This document shows positions 18,086 to 25,598 of a stretch of DNA of 64,000 nucleotides, piece by piece. The stretch comes from Bacteroidales bacterium (GTDB lineage Bacteria; Bacteroidota; Bacteroidia; Bacteroidales; VadinHA17). Below the pieces are notes generated by a model that did no database searches, was not told the origin of the DNA, and was given only the letters and a program-made list of their open reading frames with translations. Each line of letters starts with the position of its first letter. Position 1 is the stretch's first letter. The stretch is taken from NCBI GenBank assembly GCA_016715075.1, contig JADKBK010000001.1:124001-188000 (forward strand), read 5' to 3'. A program made the position numbers and the translations under genes.

Positions 18086-18093
18086 TATCTTTG
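18086..18093 (+). promoter_or_regulatory. Candidate -7 box for the thiamine operon
   Basis: TATCTTTG is an exact match to the Bacteroidota -7 consensus TAnnTTTG, ending 14 bp before the TPP aptamer. A TTTTG at 18056-18060 is 25 bp upstream, slightly too far for a standard -33 element. Confidence 0.6.
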
Positions 18094-18104
18094 TACTAAC
18101 AAAA

Positions 18105-18178
18105 ATGGGGTGCCTTAATACTACGGGCTGAGATCATACCCTTAAACCTGATCCGGGTAATGCTGGCGGAGGGAAGAG
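18105..18178 (+). ncRNA. TPP riboswitch (THI element)
   Basis: The conserved core is complete: GGGGUGCC, CGGGCUGAGA, AUACCC, AACCUGAUCCGGGUAAUGC, GGCGGAGGGAAG. These are the P2-P5 strands of the thiamine pyrophosphate aptamer. It lies 72 nt upstream of the TonB-receptor ATG. Thiamine pyrophosphate binding is expected to switch off the receptor-PnuT-TPK operon. Confidence 0.96.
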
Positions 18179-18249
18179 AGAGTATCACACACATCAGCTT
18201 TACATAACAGCCTCATTTCGTTATATTTAATAAGTAATTTATTAAAGAT

Positions 18250-20679
18250 ATGGGAAGATTTGTTTGTGCGGTGCTGATGAATTTCTTAATAATTACGCAT
18301 GTTTGGGCAGGAACTGAAGAGGGGTCAGTAATAAGGGGAAATGTTACCAATATGTCGGGCAAACCGCTGGCCGGAGCCGGTATAACTGTTTCAGACTCAT
18401 ATATAGGTGTTCATTCGAAGACCGATGGAAGCTATATTATATCCGGACTAAAGGATGGAGAGTATACTTTGTCTTTCTCATTTATCGGATATGAAACCAG
18501 GCTTGAGGTAGTGAATCTGCAGGGAAGTTTAACGTTAGATGTATCGCTGATTGAAAAGCCCTTTCAGACAGAAGAGGTACTCGTTAGCGCAATGCGTGCA
18601 GGCGAACATTCTCCGCTTGCCTACTCAACCATTAGCCGGGAATTGTTGAAAACCCAGAATACAGGTTATGATATGCCCTATCTGATGAGCCTGACTCCGT
18701 CATTTGTAGAGACGTCCGAAGCGGGTAACGGAATAGGATACACCAGTCTCAGAATAAGGGGGACCGATGCCAACAGGATCAATGTTACCCTGGATGGCAT
18801 TCCTTTGAATGATGCAGAATCACAGCAGGTATTCTGGGTTGATCTTCCCGATCTGGCCTCTTCTTTGGAGAACATTCAGGTTCAGAGGGGAGCTGGAACA
18901 TCTTCAAATGGATCAGGAGCTTTTGGAGCCACAATCAGTATGCAGACTGTAAACCCTGAGAGTGAACCGTTTGCTGAGCTGGCAACATCGATGGGTTCAT
19001 TTAAGACAATGAAGAACATGGTATCTGTTGGTACAGGAATGCTGGGGGGAAAGTTTGGTTTGAGAATGCGCTATTCTGATATAAAGAGTGACGGCTACAT
19101 TGAAAGGACTGGTTCAAACCACCGATCAGAAAATATCAGCGGAATATTCAGGTCAGGGAAATCGATGCTGAAAGCGAATATTATTCTGGGCAATGAGCAT
19201 ACCGGAATCGGCTGGTGGGGAGTTCCCAAAGAGATGCTTTCAGTCAACAGGAGATATAACCCTGCCGGTGAGTACACTGATGAATCAGGTAATATCAGAT
19301 ATTATGATAACGAGAGTGATAACTATACACAGAATCATTTCCAGCTAATTTACAGCCAGGTACTTGGCGAATATTTATCTCTGCATACAGCCCTTCATTA
19401 TACCAAAGGAAAGGGTTATTATGAAGAGTACAGGGAAGATCAGAATTATGCAGATTATGGTTTGCAGAATCTCCTTATCGGTGATTCGGTTATTACAAAT
19501 ACAGATCTGATCAGACGCAAATGGATGTCCAATGATTTTTACGGGATCGTATATTCGCTTAAGTATAAGAAGGAGCGTATTGAGGCAACTGGGGGCGGTG
19601 GATTGAACAGGTATCTTGGAGACCATTTCGGAAAAATAATCTGGATGAAAAATGCAGGAAGCACTGAAAAGGATTACCAGTGGTACTTCAATGAATCCCA
19701 AAAAGATGAGATAAGCTTATACGGTAAGCTGAACTATCTGTTGTCTGAAAAAGCAAGTGTCTTCGGGGATATTCAATACCGTCATATTTTGTACAGGATG
19801 ACTGGCATTGATGATGACCTTAAGGATATTGGGCAGGAGCACAGTTTCAGCTTCCTCAATCCCAAAGCAGGCATTTTCTACTCAATAACACCGAACCAGG
19901 ATGCATACCTCTCTTTCTCTGTGGCAAACAGGGAACCAACCAGAACTGACTTCAAGGAAGCTTCAGGTGATCCCGGAGCAGCACCAAAGCCGGAGACATT
20001 GTATGACACTGAATTAGGTTATAAAATCAGAAGCGGGAAAAGCTCACTTTCTGTAAACCTTTATGGAATGATATACAGGGATCAGCTGGTTCCTACAGGT
20101 GAATTGAGTGATGTTGGCTATACCATTATGACAAATGTTGACAAGAGTTACAGAATGGGAGCGGAATTTGCAGCAGGTTTCAAACCGGCAGCTTTTTTTG
20201 ACTGGAACATGAATCTGACAATCAGCCGGAGCAGGATATTGGACTTCAAAGAATACTACACTGACTATAATACCTCAGACTGGTCTTCACAATACCTATC
20301 CAGGAATCTTGGCGTTGTTGATATTGCATACTCACCTTCGGTAATCGGAACCAGCGATCTGGGTTTTAAGATCCATAAGGGAATAGCGATCCATTTTATC
20401 AGTAAGCTTGTGGGTAAACAATACGTTGATAATACCATGAGTTCTGACAGGATGCTCGAACCTTATTTCTTAAACAATATCAGGCTTGATTATGAGCCTG
20501 TTGTCAGAAATATGAAGGGAATCCAGTTCCAGGTTCTTGTGAATAATATCTTTAACAGGGTCTATGAGAGCAACGGGTACGGGGGCAACTGGTATGAGAA
20601 TGGTGTTGAAAAGTCGTGGTCGTACTACTTTCCTCAGGCCGGTACTAACTTTATGGTGAGGCTTGGCCTTAAATTCTGA
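18250..20679 (+). CDS. TonB-dependent outer-membrane thiamine receptor
   Basis: 809 residues. A signal peptide (MGRFVCAVLMNFLIITHVWA) is followed by a CarboxypepD_reg-like domain (about 27-100; VIRGNVTNMSGKPLAGAGI). A plug domain (about 120-235; LRIRGTDANRINVTLDGIPLND and SNGSGAFGATISMQT) and a 22-strand beta-barrel ending in MVRLGLKF complete it. The TPP riboswitch in front and pnuT/TPK behind indicate thiamine or a thiamine derivative as substrate, the Omr1-type receptor known from Bacteroidetes thiamine operons. Confidence 0.92.
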   Translation: MGRFVCAVLMNFLIITHVWAGTEEGSVIRGNVTNMSGKPLAGAGITVSDSYIGVHSKTDGSYIISGLKDGEYTLSFSFIGYETRLEVVNLQGSLTLDVSLIEKPFQTEEVLVSAMRAGEHSPLAYSTISRELLKTQNTGYDMPYLMSLTPSFVETSEAGNGIGYTSLRIRGTDANRINVTLDGIPLNDAESQQVFWVDLPDLASSLENIQVQRGAGTSSNGSGAFGATISMQTVNPESEPFAELATSMGSFKTMKNMVSVGTGMLGGKFGLRMRYSDIKSDGYIERTGSNHRSENISGIFRSGKSMLKANIILGNEHTGIGWWGVPKEMLSVNRRYNPAGEYTDESGNIRYYDNESDNYTQNHFQLIYSQVLGEYLSLHTALHYTKGKGYYEEYREDQNYADYGLQNLLIGDSVITNTDLIRRKWMSNDFYGIVYSLKYKKERIEATGGGGLNRYLGDHFGKIIWMKNAGSTEKDYQWYFNESQKDEISLYGKLNYLLSEKASVFGDIQYRHILYRMTGIDDDLKDIGQEHSFSFLNPKAGIFYSITPNQDAYLSFSVANREPTRTDFKEASGDPGAAPKPETLYDTELGYKIRSGKSSLSVNLYGMIYRDQLVPTGELSDVGYTIMTNVDKSYRMGAEFAAGFKPAAFFDWNMNLTISRSRILDFKEYYTDYNTSDWSSQYLSRNLGVVDIAYSPSVIGTSDLGFKIHKGIAIHFISKLVGKQYVDNTMSSDRMLEPYFLNNIRLDYEPVVRNMKGIQFQVLVNNIFNRVYESNGYGGNWYENGVEKSWSYYFPQAGTNFMVRLGLKF

Positions 20680-20694
20680 CCTCTATTCAGGTGA

Positions 20695-21485
20695 ATGATG
20701 ATATACGAATGGATAGCTGATAATTTTATTGAAATATTCGGAGCTGTTTCCGGAGTTTTGTATGTTTTTCTTGAGATCAGACAGACAATCTGGTTATGGC
20801 CGGTTGGAATAGTGACATCTGCCGTATATATCTGGTTTTTTTTACAGGTAAACTCTATGCAGATATGAGCCTGCAGGTATACTATCTCATAATAAGCATC
20901 CTTGGATGGTATTGGTGGGTTAAGGGCTCAGGGCGTTGGGCGCAGGGCTCAGAGCGCAGGGCTCAGGGTGAGGAAAAACTGGCTCAGGGCTCAGGGCTGA
21001 GGGCTCAGGGTGAAGAAAAACTGGCGGAGGGCTCAGGGCTCAGGGCTCAGGGGAGAAGAGAAAGTGATAGGAGCGGGGAGAATGGGGGAAGGGGAGATAA
21101 GAAGCAAGAGTTACAGGTGACCAGATTAAAGCTCAGGACAGGTATTATCCTCTCTGTTATTTTTGTTATGTTGTTTGTTGTAATGTGGTTTGTTCTTTCG
21201 AGGATGACTGATTCACCTGTTCCCGGCAGAGATGCATTTGTCACCTCGCTTTCAATTGTTGCCACATGGATGCTCGCTCGCAAGATATATGAACACTGGT
21301 ACCTTTGGATTGTTGTAAATGCAGTAGCAACATTGCTTTTTTTATCAAGAGGTCTTTATCCGACAGTTATTTTATACATAGTTTATGGGGTTATGTCGTT
21401 TGCGGGGCTTAAAGCCTGGGGAAAGACAATCAGGGGAGAGATGCCTCATCCCCCGACCCCTTCTCCCGGGGGAGAAGGGGAGTAA
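20695..21485 (+). CDS. pnuT: Thiamine transporter PnuT (PnuC family), frameshifted, with repeat insertion in a loop
   Basis: The start MMIYEWIADNFIEIFGAVSGVLYVFLEIRQ at 20695 reads in one frame to a stop at 20868. The rest (FTGKLYADMSLQVYYLIISILGWYWW onward) is one base out of register. Adding one T to the T8 run at 20836-20843 gives a single 263-residue PnuC-family protein. Conserved PnuC parts are GWYWW, DAFVTSLSIVATWMLARKIYEHWYLWIVVN and GLYPTVILYIVY. Between them, residues from 20923 to about 21105 are a GGGCTCAGGG repeat (AQGSGLRAQG-like peptide) that does not belong to the family. The last residues (HPPTPSPGGEGE) come from a GC-rich inverted repeat. Inner-membrane thiamine facilitator, trapped by TPK. 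Confidence 0.85.
20923..21060 (+). repeat. GGGCTCAGGGCTCAGGG tandem repeat inside pnuT
   Basis: Imperfect repeats of GGGCTCA and of a longer unit AGGGTGAGGAAAAACTGGC (twice) are inserted in-frame in the loop after the GWYWW helix of PnuT. They encode Gln/Gly/Arg-rich peptide. Composition and repetition differ sharply from flanking coding sequence. Such GGGCTCAGGG arrays are normally intergenic. Confidence 0.85.
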
Positions 21486-21708
21486 GACACTATTGACTAT
21501 GGATTTAGCCCCTCTCCCCCGGGAGAGGGGTTGGGGTGAGGCTGACACAATGAGGGGTTGGGGTGAGGCTGACACAATGAGGGGTTGGGGTGAGGCTGAC
21601 ACAATGAGAGGTTGCGGTGAGGTTGACACAATAAGGGGTTGGAGGCATTCATTGAGAGGGGTCAGGGTGAGGCTGACACTGAGAAAGGTTGGGGTGAAGC
21701 AGACCGAA
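21446..21708. repeat. GC-rich inverted repeats plus 27-bp tandem repeat array (gene-free gap 21486-21801)
   Basis: CCCCTTCTCCC-GG-GGGAGAAGGGG (21457-21480) and CCCCTCTCCC-CC-GGGAGAGGGG (21509-21530) are perfect inverted repeats of the CCTCACCCC family. The second runs straight into direct repeats of AGGGGTTGGGGTGAGGCTGA plus CACAATG, with unit starts at 21526, 21553, 21580 and 21607, followed by three degenerate units to 21708. The first inverted repeat overlaps the end of pnuT. Nothing else is visible before the TPK gene at 21802. Confidence 0.9.
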
Positions 21709-21801
21709 TAAGTTGGGTTTGTGTATGCGGTGAAAAATGGTAATTGTAATATGCGTTTTTAACGGGTGTATTATTGAAATGGTTACAGAGATATTGAAGA
21801 A

Positions 21802-22440
21802 ATGAATGATGATCAAATAAATCCCTATACAGTAATAGTTGCTGACGGGACCTTCCCCAGACATGAGATCCCGCTTGAATATCTTAAAAGCGCCGAACGG
21901 ATTGTCTGTTGCGACGGAAGTGCTGAAAATCTTATCAAGGCAGGTTATATTCCCGACGCCATAGTAGGTGATATGGATTCACTTGACCAGTCAATTGCCG
22001 GAAGGTTTCACGACAGGATATTCAGGGATACTGACCAGGAAACAAACGATCTGACAAAAGCAGTTAACTGGTGCTCGGAGAGAGGTTATACTGAACTGGT
22101 AATTTTAGGCGCTACCGGAAAAAGGGAAGACCATGCTATTGGCAACATATCGCTGCTCGCTGAATATATTAAAACAGTGAAAGTAAAAATGGTTACTGAC
22201 ACAGGAATCCTGACTGCTATTACAGAAGGGTCTGCCATTGTCTCATTTCCTGGTCAGCAGGTTTCTGTATTCTCAATTGACCCGGAGACTGAAATAACAT
22301 CTGACGGACTCAGATATCCTCTTGACAGAAAAAAAATAGACAACTGGTGGGTCGCAACACTTAATGAGGCAAAGGGAGAAAGCTTCAGCCTTGATTTCAG
22401 TCAGGGAAGAGTAATCGTTTATCTTAAATTTGAAGAGTAA
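21802..22440 (+). CDS. thiN: Thiamine pyrophosphokinase
   Basis: 212 residues. The family motifs are VCCDGSAENL (35-44), AIVGDMDSLDQ (54-63, Mg-binding) and DQETNDLTKA (78-87), then GATGKREDHAIGNI and a C-terminal TPK_B1-like beta domain with thiamine-contacting WWVATLNEAKGE. It phosphorylates imported thiamine to TPP, trapping it in the cytoplasm. It completes the receptor-PnuT-TPK salvage operon controlled by the TPP riboswitch. The 316-bp gap upstream is repeat-filled. Confidence 0.94.
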   Translation: MNDDQINPYTVIVADGTFPRHEIPLEYLKSAERIVCCDGSAENLIKAGYIPDAIVGDMDSLDQSIAGRFHDRIFRDTDQETNDLTKAVNWCSERGYTELVILGATGKREDHAIGNISLLAEYIKTVKVKMVTDTGILTAITEGSAIVSFPGQQVSVFSIDPETEITSDGLRYPLDRKKIDNWWVATLNEAKGESFSLDFSQGRVIVYLKFEE

Positions 22441-22533
22441 AATAACAGTAAAGAATGAACCTGTCTGCCCGTTGCGGACTGCCAATACCAGAAGTGACCA
22501 ACTCAAGCTCAGAATTATAACCAGTTTATCTGA

Positions 22534-23463
22534 TTATTTTCCCAGTTCCTTAACCAGATTAATGAGTTGTACCCTGCTCTTGACATTTGTCTTTGTATAA
22601 ATCCTGTGAGTATGATCTTTTACAGTCTGCAGACTGATAAAAAGTTTTTCGGAAATTTCCTTATTGCTTAGTCCGTTGCATATCTCTATCACAATATCTG
22701 TTTCCCTGGGCGAAACCTCATACCTTTTACAGAAATCAGCGAATGAAAGATCCTTGCTTTTCTCGCCGGCGAATGCCGGCAGGAGTGTGCCATAGTTTAA
22801 ATAAAGGGGAAGAAACGTATTTCCTGTAAAGAAGGTAAAGATGAAAATAAGGGCAAAATGAACCTGTGAGGTGTAAAAAACAAGTGGAGCGCATTGAAGT
22901 ATCATAATAATAAGTACTGAGGAACCGATTATTTTTCTGTCGTGCTCAAAAATCAATGATAATTTCTTACCGGGAAACATTATCAGAATTGAGGAAATAA
23001 GTGAATAAAGGAAATTCATAAAAATAAAATAGTACTTCATGAGTGACACAGGCCGTGTTACCCCTTCCCTGGCAATAACAAAACCTACAATCAGCAATAT
23101 CGAAAAGTTAGTGATCAGGAACACTGACGCGAACCAACCCGAACGCTTTTTCCCTGAAATTTCCATTGAAAACTGCATCAGCATCAGCCATGCAAAAACA
23201 AGGAAAGGTAATCCCATCAGCATGGCTAAATCGGAAAATCTGTTAAGAAGATCCAGGGAAATATATTCTGAAAGAAATGCCTTTATGGCTACCTGGCCCC
23301 AGATTCCATAAAATCCGAAGGTGTAAATAAAAACCTGGTAATAGAAAAGAGTCGAAAAAAGAGGATGATGAAAGCTGTTTCTCATTTTTGAAGAGATTAC
23401 GACACCTCCTGCCGCCAGGGCAACCGATACAATGAAAATGGGATATATGATATAATTCAGCAT
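22534..23463 (-). CDS. LuxR-family regulator with seven-helix membrane N-terminus
   Basis: 309 residues. About seven hydrophobic helices span residues 3-222, with no known periplasmic sensor domain. A LuxR/GerE helix-turn-helix covers about residues 245-305 (EVSPRETDIVIEICNGLSNKEISEKLFISLQTVKDHTHRIYTK). Membrane-integrated 7TM-LuxR proteins of this kind are common in Bacteroidota and sense unknown signals. It is divergent from the membrane protein at 23658, and the intervening region has three palindromes (23511-23571) that may be its operator. Confidence 0.85.
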   Translation of the reverse strand: MLNYIIYPIFIVSVALAAGGVVISSKMRNSFHHPLFSTLFYYQVFIYTFGFYGIWGQVAIKAFLSEYISLDLLNRFSDLAMLMGLPFLVFAWLMLMQFSMEISGKKRSGWFASVFLITNFSILLIVGFVIAREGVTRPVSLMKYYFIFMNFLYSLISSILIMFPGKKLSLIFEHDRKIIGSSVLIIMILQCAPLVFYTSQVHFALIFIFTFFTGNTFLPLYLNYGTLLPAFAGEKSKDLSFADFCKRYEVSPRETDIVIEICNGLSNKEISEKLFISLQTVKDHTHRIYTKTNVKSRVQLINLVKELGK

Positions 23464-23510
23464 TTGATAAAGATATAAAATATCCTGAACACCAGAAGTA
23501 TAGATGTTTT

Positions 23511-23571
23511 CACTACCAAAGTAGTGGACAACATACTAAAGTAGGAAATTTTTAAATCAATACTATAGTAT
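23511..23571. promoter_or_regulatory. Array of three palindromes, candidate LuxR-type operator
   Basis: CACTAC-CAAA-GTAGTG (23511-23526), TACT-AA-AGTA (23534-23543) and ATACTATAGTAT (23560-23571) share an ACT..AGT core. Centres are 20 and 27 bp apart, in the divergent region between the LuxR regulator and its neighbour. LuxR/NarL domains commonly bind such inverted TAC half-sites. Binding by this regulator is inferred. Confidence 0.55.
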
Positions 23572-23657
23572 GAAATCAGTGCAAAAAGCATGGTTTACAT
23601 TTGCTTCATGAAATTTCACGACAGTTTATTAATTCACGAATGTTTAAAAAAAAGATC

Positions 23658-24410
23658 ATGGAAACAAATAACAACTACAAACTGGTACCTGGATTTAGTA
23701 ACAGTTTTGGAACCGGATGGAGAGTAATGGCTGATAATTTTCTGAGACTACTTCTCGTAATCGTCATACTCGGTATTTTAGTGGCTCCCTTTAAGATTTT
23801 TAACATGAATTTTAATTCCTCTGATTTTCATGGGGGGCCATGGAACTGGAATTGGGAAGATGAAAAAAGTTGGGAGCATTTTCTCGGACTTGCCTCGCTG
23901 GGAATATTTGCAGCATTCTTTGCCCTGCTTTCGATGCTCTATTTTTTCCTTGTCGCTCCCGTGTTTAAATATGGCGGTGACATAATTTTTGTAAAGGCTG
24001 TCAGGAAAATAAAACCTGATTTTGAGTATCTTATCAAAGGTTTTATGGAGAACTACCTGCATATTGTCCTAGCGAACCTTCTTGTTTTTGCACTGATAAT
24101 TCTGGGAATGTTTGCCCTTATAATTCCGGGGATAATTATTGCATGCAGGCTTGCATTTGTATCGTATATAGTGATGGATAAAAAGCTTGATCCAATCGAA
24201 GCTGTGGAGCTTAGCTGGAAATTGACGAAAGGTCACGGGTGGAAGATCTTTTTCATGGGCATCACCTCTTTCTTTATAGTTATTTTCGGACTTATCCTGA
24301 TGATCGTTGGTATATTTCCGGCTCTGGTTTGGATCTCCAGCTCATTTGCAGCGCTATACCAGTCAGTTCTTCAGGAGAAGGAACCTGTTGTTGAAGCAGT
24401 GGCAGCATAG
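23658..24410 (+). CDS. Multi-helix membrane protein, DUF975/GDPD-membrane-domain-like
   Basis: 250 residues from the ATG at 23658 (METNNNYKLVPG), preferred over the ATG at 23601 whose extra 19 residues are not conserved-looking. Hydrophobic helices are at about 30-45, 75-105, 135-165, 170-185 and 205-235, with a Trp-rich acidic loop (WNWNWEDEKSWEH). The DPIEAVELSWKLTKGHGWKIF motif after the central helices is typical of DUF975/DUF4013-type membrane proteins. Role unknown. Head-to-head with the LuxR regulator, so a regulator-target pair is plausible. Confidence 0.65.
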   Translation: METNNNYKLVPGFSNSFGTGWRVMADNFLRLLLVIVILGILVAPFKIFNMNFNSSDFHGGPWNWNWEDEKSWEHFLGLASLGIFAAFFALLSMLYFFLVAPVFKYGGDIIFVKAVRKIKPDFEYLIKGFMENYLHIVLANLLVFALIILGMFALIIPGIIIACRLAFVSYIVMDKKLDPIEAVELSWKLTKGHGWKIFFMGITSFFIVIFGLILMIVGIFPALVWISSSFAALYQSVLQEKEPVVEAVAA

Positions 24411-24443
24411 GCAGGCTTTTTTTAACTGAATTTTAGATTGAAT

Positions 24444-24507
24444 AGGCTGTTTCAAAAGTTTAAAATCAAGGTCCGCAAAGATCCGAAGATGACTTTTGAA
24501 TCAGCCT
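24444..24507. repeat. Inverted repeat AGGCTG..CAAAAGT / ACTTTTG..CAGCCT
   Basis: Arms AGGCTGTTTCAAAAGT (24444-24459) and ACTTTTGAATCAGCCT (24492-24507) pair over 13 of 16 positions with a 32-bp loop, between two plus-strand genes. It could terminate transcription, or be a dispersed intergenic repeat. Confidence 0.6.
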
Positions 24508-24584
24508 CAATTCTTTGGACCCTTACCAATTAATATTTGTATAGATTTTGTAAATTTACTCCCTAATCATTATAATTTTTAACT

Positions 24585-25511
24585 ATGAAAACAAGATCTA
24601 TCATTCTTTTTATAGCGTTACTTGTACTTATGCCCGGTGTTTCCAAAGCACAGTTTGGAGTAGTACGCAGGGCAATAAACAGGCAGGTCGACCATAAAAT
24701 TGACTCTTCCATCGAGAAAAGTGCCCAGGACGAAAGGGATAAAAAGGCGAAAGAAGAAGCTGAGGGAAACAAAACAGGCAATACGGGTGAAAACTCTGCA
24801 TCCAAGAGCAAGAGTGTAGGTCTTTTTGGCGGGAAAATCGATATCAAATACAAGGATAATTATGATTTTACAGGAAGGATATATATGCAGATGGAAACAT
24901 ATGACAAGAAAGATGTTCTTAAATCGGATTTCTATACCTATTTCAACACAAATGCTCTGGATGCGGGTGTCGAGCTCAAAACTACTGACCCCAAGGATGA
25001 AAAAACTGTAATCTCAACGGTATTTCTTTTTGATAATGAGAACAGGGCTTTTATGAGCCTTTTTAGCATGGAATCAAAAATGGGTACAATATCATCAATA
25101 CCTTCCGATTCAGCCCTTGCTGCCCAGGCAAAGACAAATGCAGAGAAAACAAAGCAGCCTGTAGTTACAAAAACTGGTAATTCACGGGTGGTAGCCGGTT
25201 ACAAGTGTGATGAATATAAGGTTGTTGATCCTGAAAAGGCTGGTTATTCGCTTGTTTGGATGACAAAGGATTTTAAGGTTAAAGCCGACAGGAGATACTG
25301 GGGAAAATCAGGTATGCCGTCATATTACAACTATCCTGGATTTGAAGGTATGGTAATGCTGGCAATGCAGGAATTCGATAAGGAAAATACCCTTGCAATT
25401 AAAATGGAGACCATTGAGGTAAATGAGAATTACAAAAAATCTTTCTCTACTGTAGGGTATAAATTTACCAAGGTGAACTTTGGCATGGGTGGTAAATCCG
25501 GTAAAAAATAA
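24585..25511 (+). CDS. Secreted DUF4412-family protein
   Basis: 308 residues with signal peptide (MKTRSIILFIALLVLMPGVSKA). A charged, low-complexity stretch (about 45-75; KAKEEAEGNKTGNTGEN) is followed by a beta-rich domain containing the NSRVVAGYKCDEYKVVDPEKA and VWMTKDF segments, which resemble DUF4412 periplasmic proteins of Bacteroidota. No enzyme motif. Function unknown. Confidence 0.7.
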   Translation: MKTRSIILFIALLVLMPGVSKAQFGVVRRAINRQVDHKIDSSIEKSAQDERDKKAKEEAEGNKTGNTGENSASKSKSVGLFGGKIDIKYKDNYDFTGRIYMQMETYDKKDVLKSDFYTYFNTNALDAGVELKTTDPKDEKTVISTVFLFDNENRAFMSLFSMESKMGTISSIPSDSALAAQAKTNAEKTKQPVVTKTGNSRVVAGYKCDEYKVVDPEKAGYSLVWMTKDFKVKADRRYWGKSGMPSYYNYPGFEGMVMLAMQEFDKENTLAIKMETIEVNENYKKSFSTVGYKFTKVNFGMGGKSGKK

Positions 25512-25515
25512 AATT

Positions 25516-25596
25516 TAAGTTCCCGCAGATTTCTCAGATCAGCACAGATAATGAAGGACTTTTCTGTGTAAATCAGTGATATCTGCGGGAACCTCT
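25516..25596. repeat. Inverted repeat GTTCCCGCAGAT..ATCTGCGGGAAC between convergent genes
   Basis: Arms GTTCCCGCAGAT (starting about 25519) and ATCTGCGGGAAC (ending about 25592) enclose further words of the CGCAGATTTCTCAGAT / CACAGATAATG type. It lies between a plus-strand gene and the helicase gene on the minus strand and is followed by CTCTTTT on the plus strand. It may be a bidirectional terminator derived from a dispersed repeat. Confidence 0.65.
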
Positions 25597-25598
25597 TT

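Noticed and set aside
20796..21485. PnuT starting at the internal ATG 20796 as a complete 229-residue gene
   Set aside because: It would lack the first conserved transmembrane helices, which are present one frame away upstream; a frameshift explains both parts.
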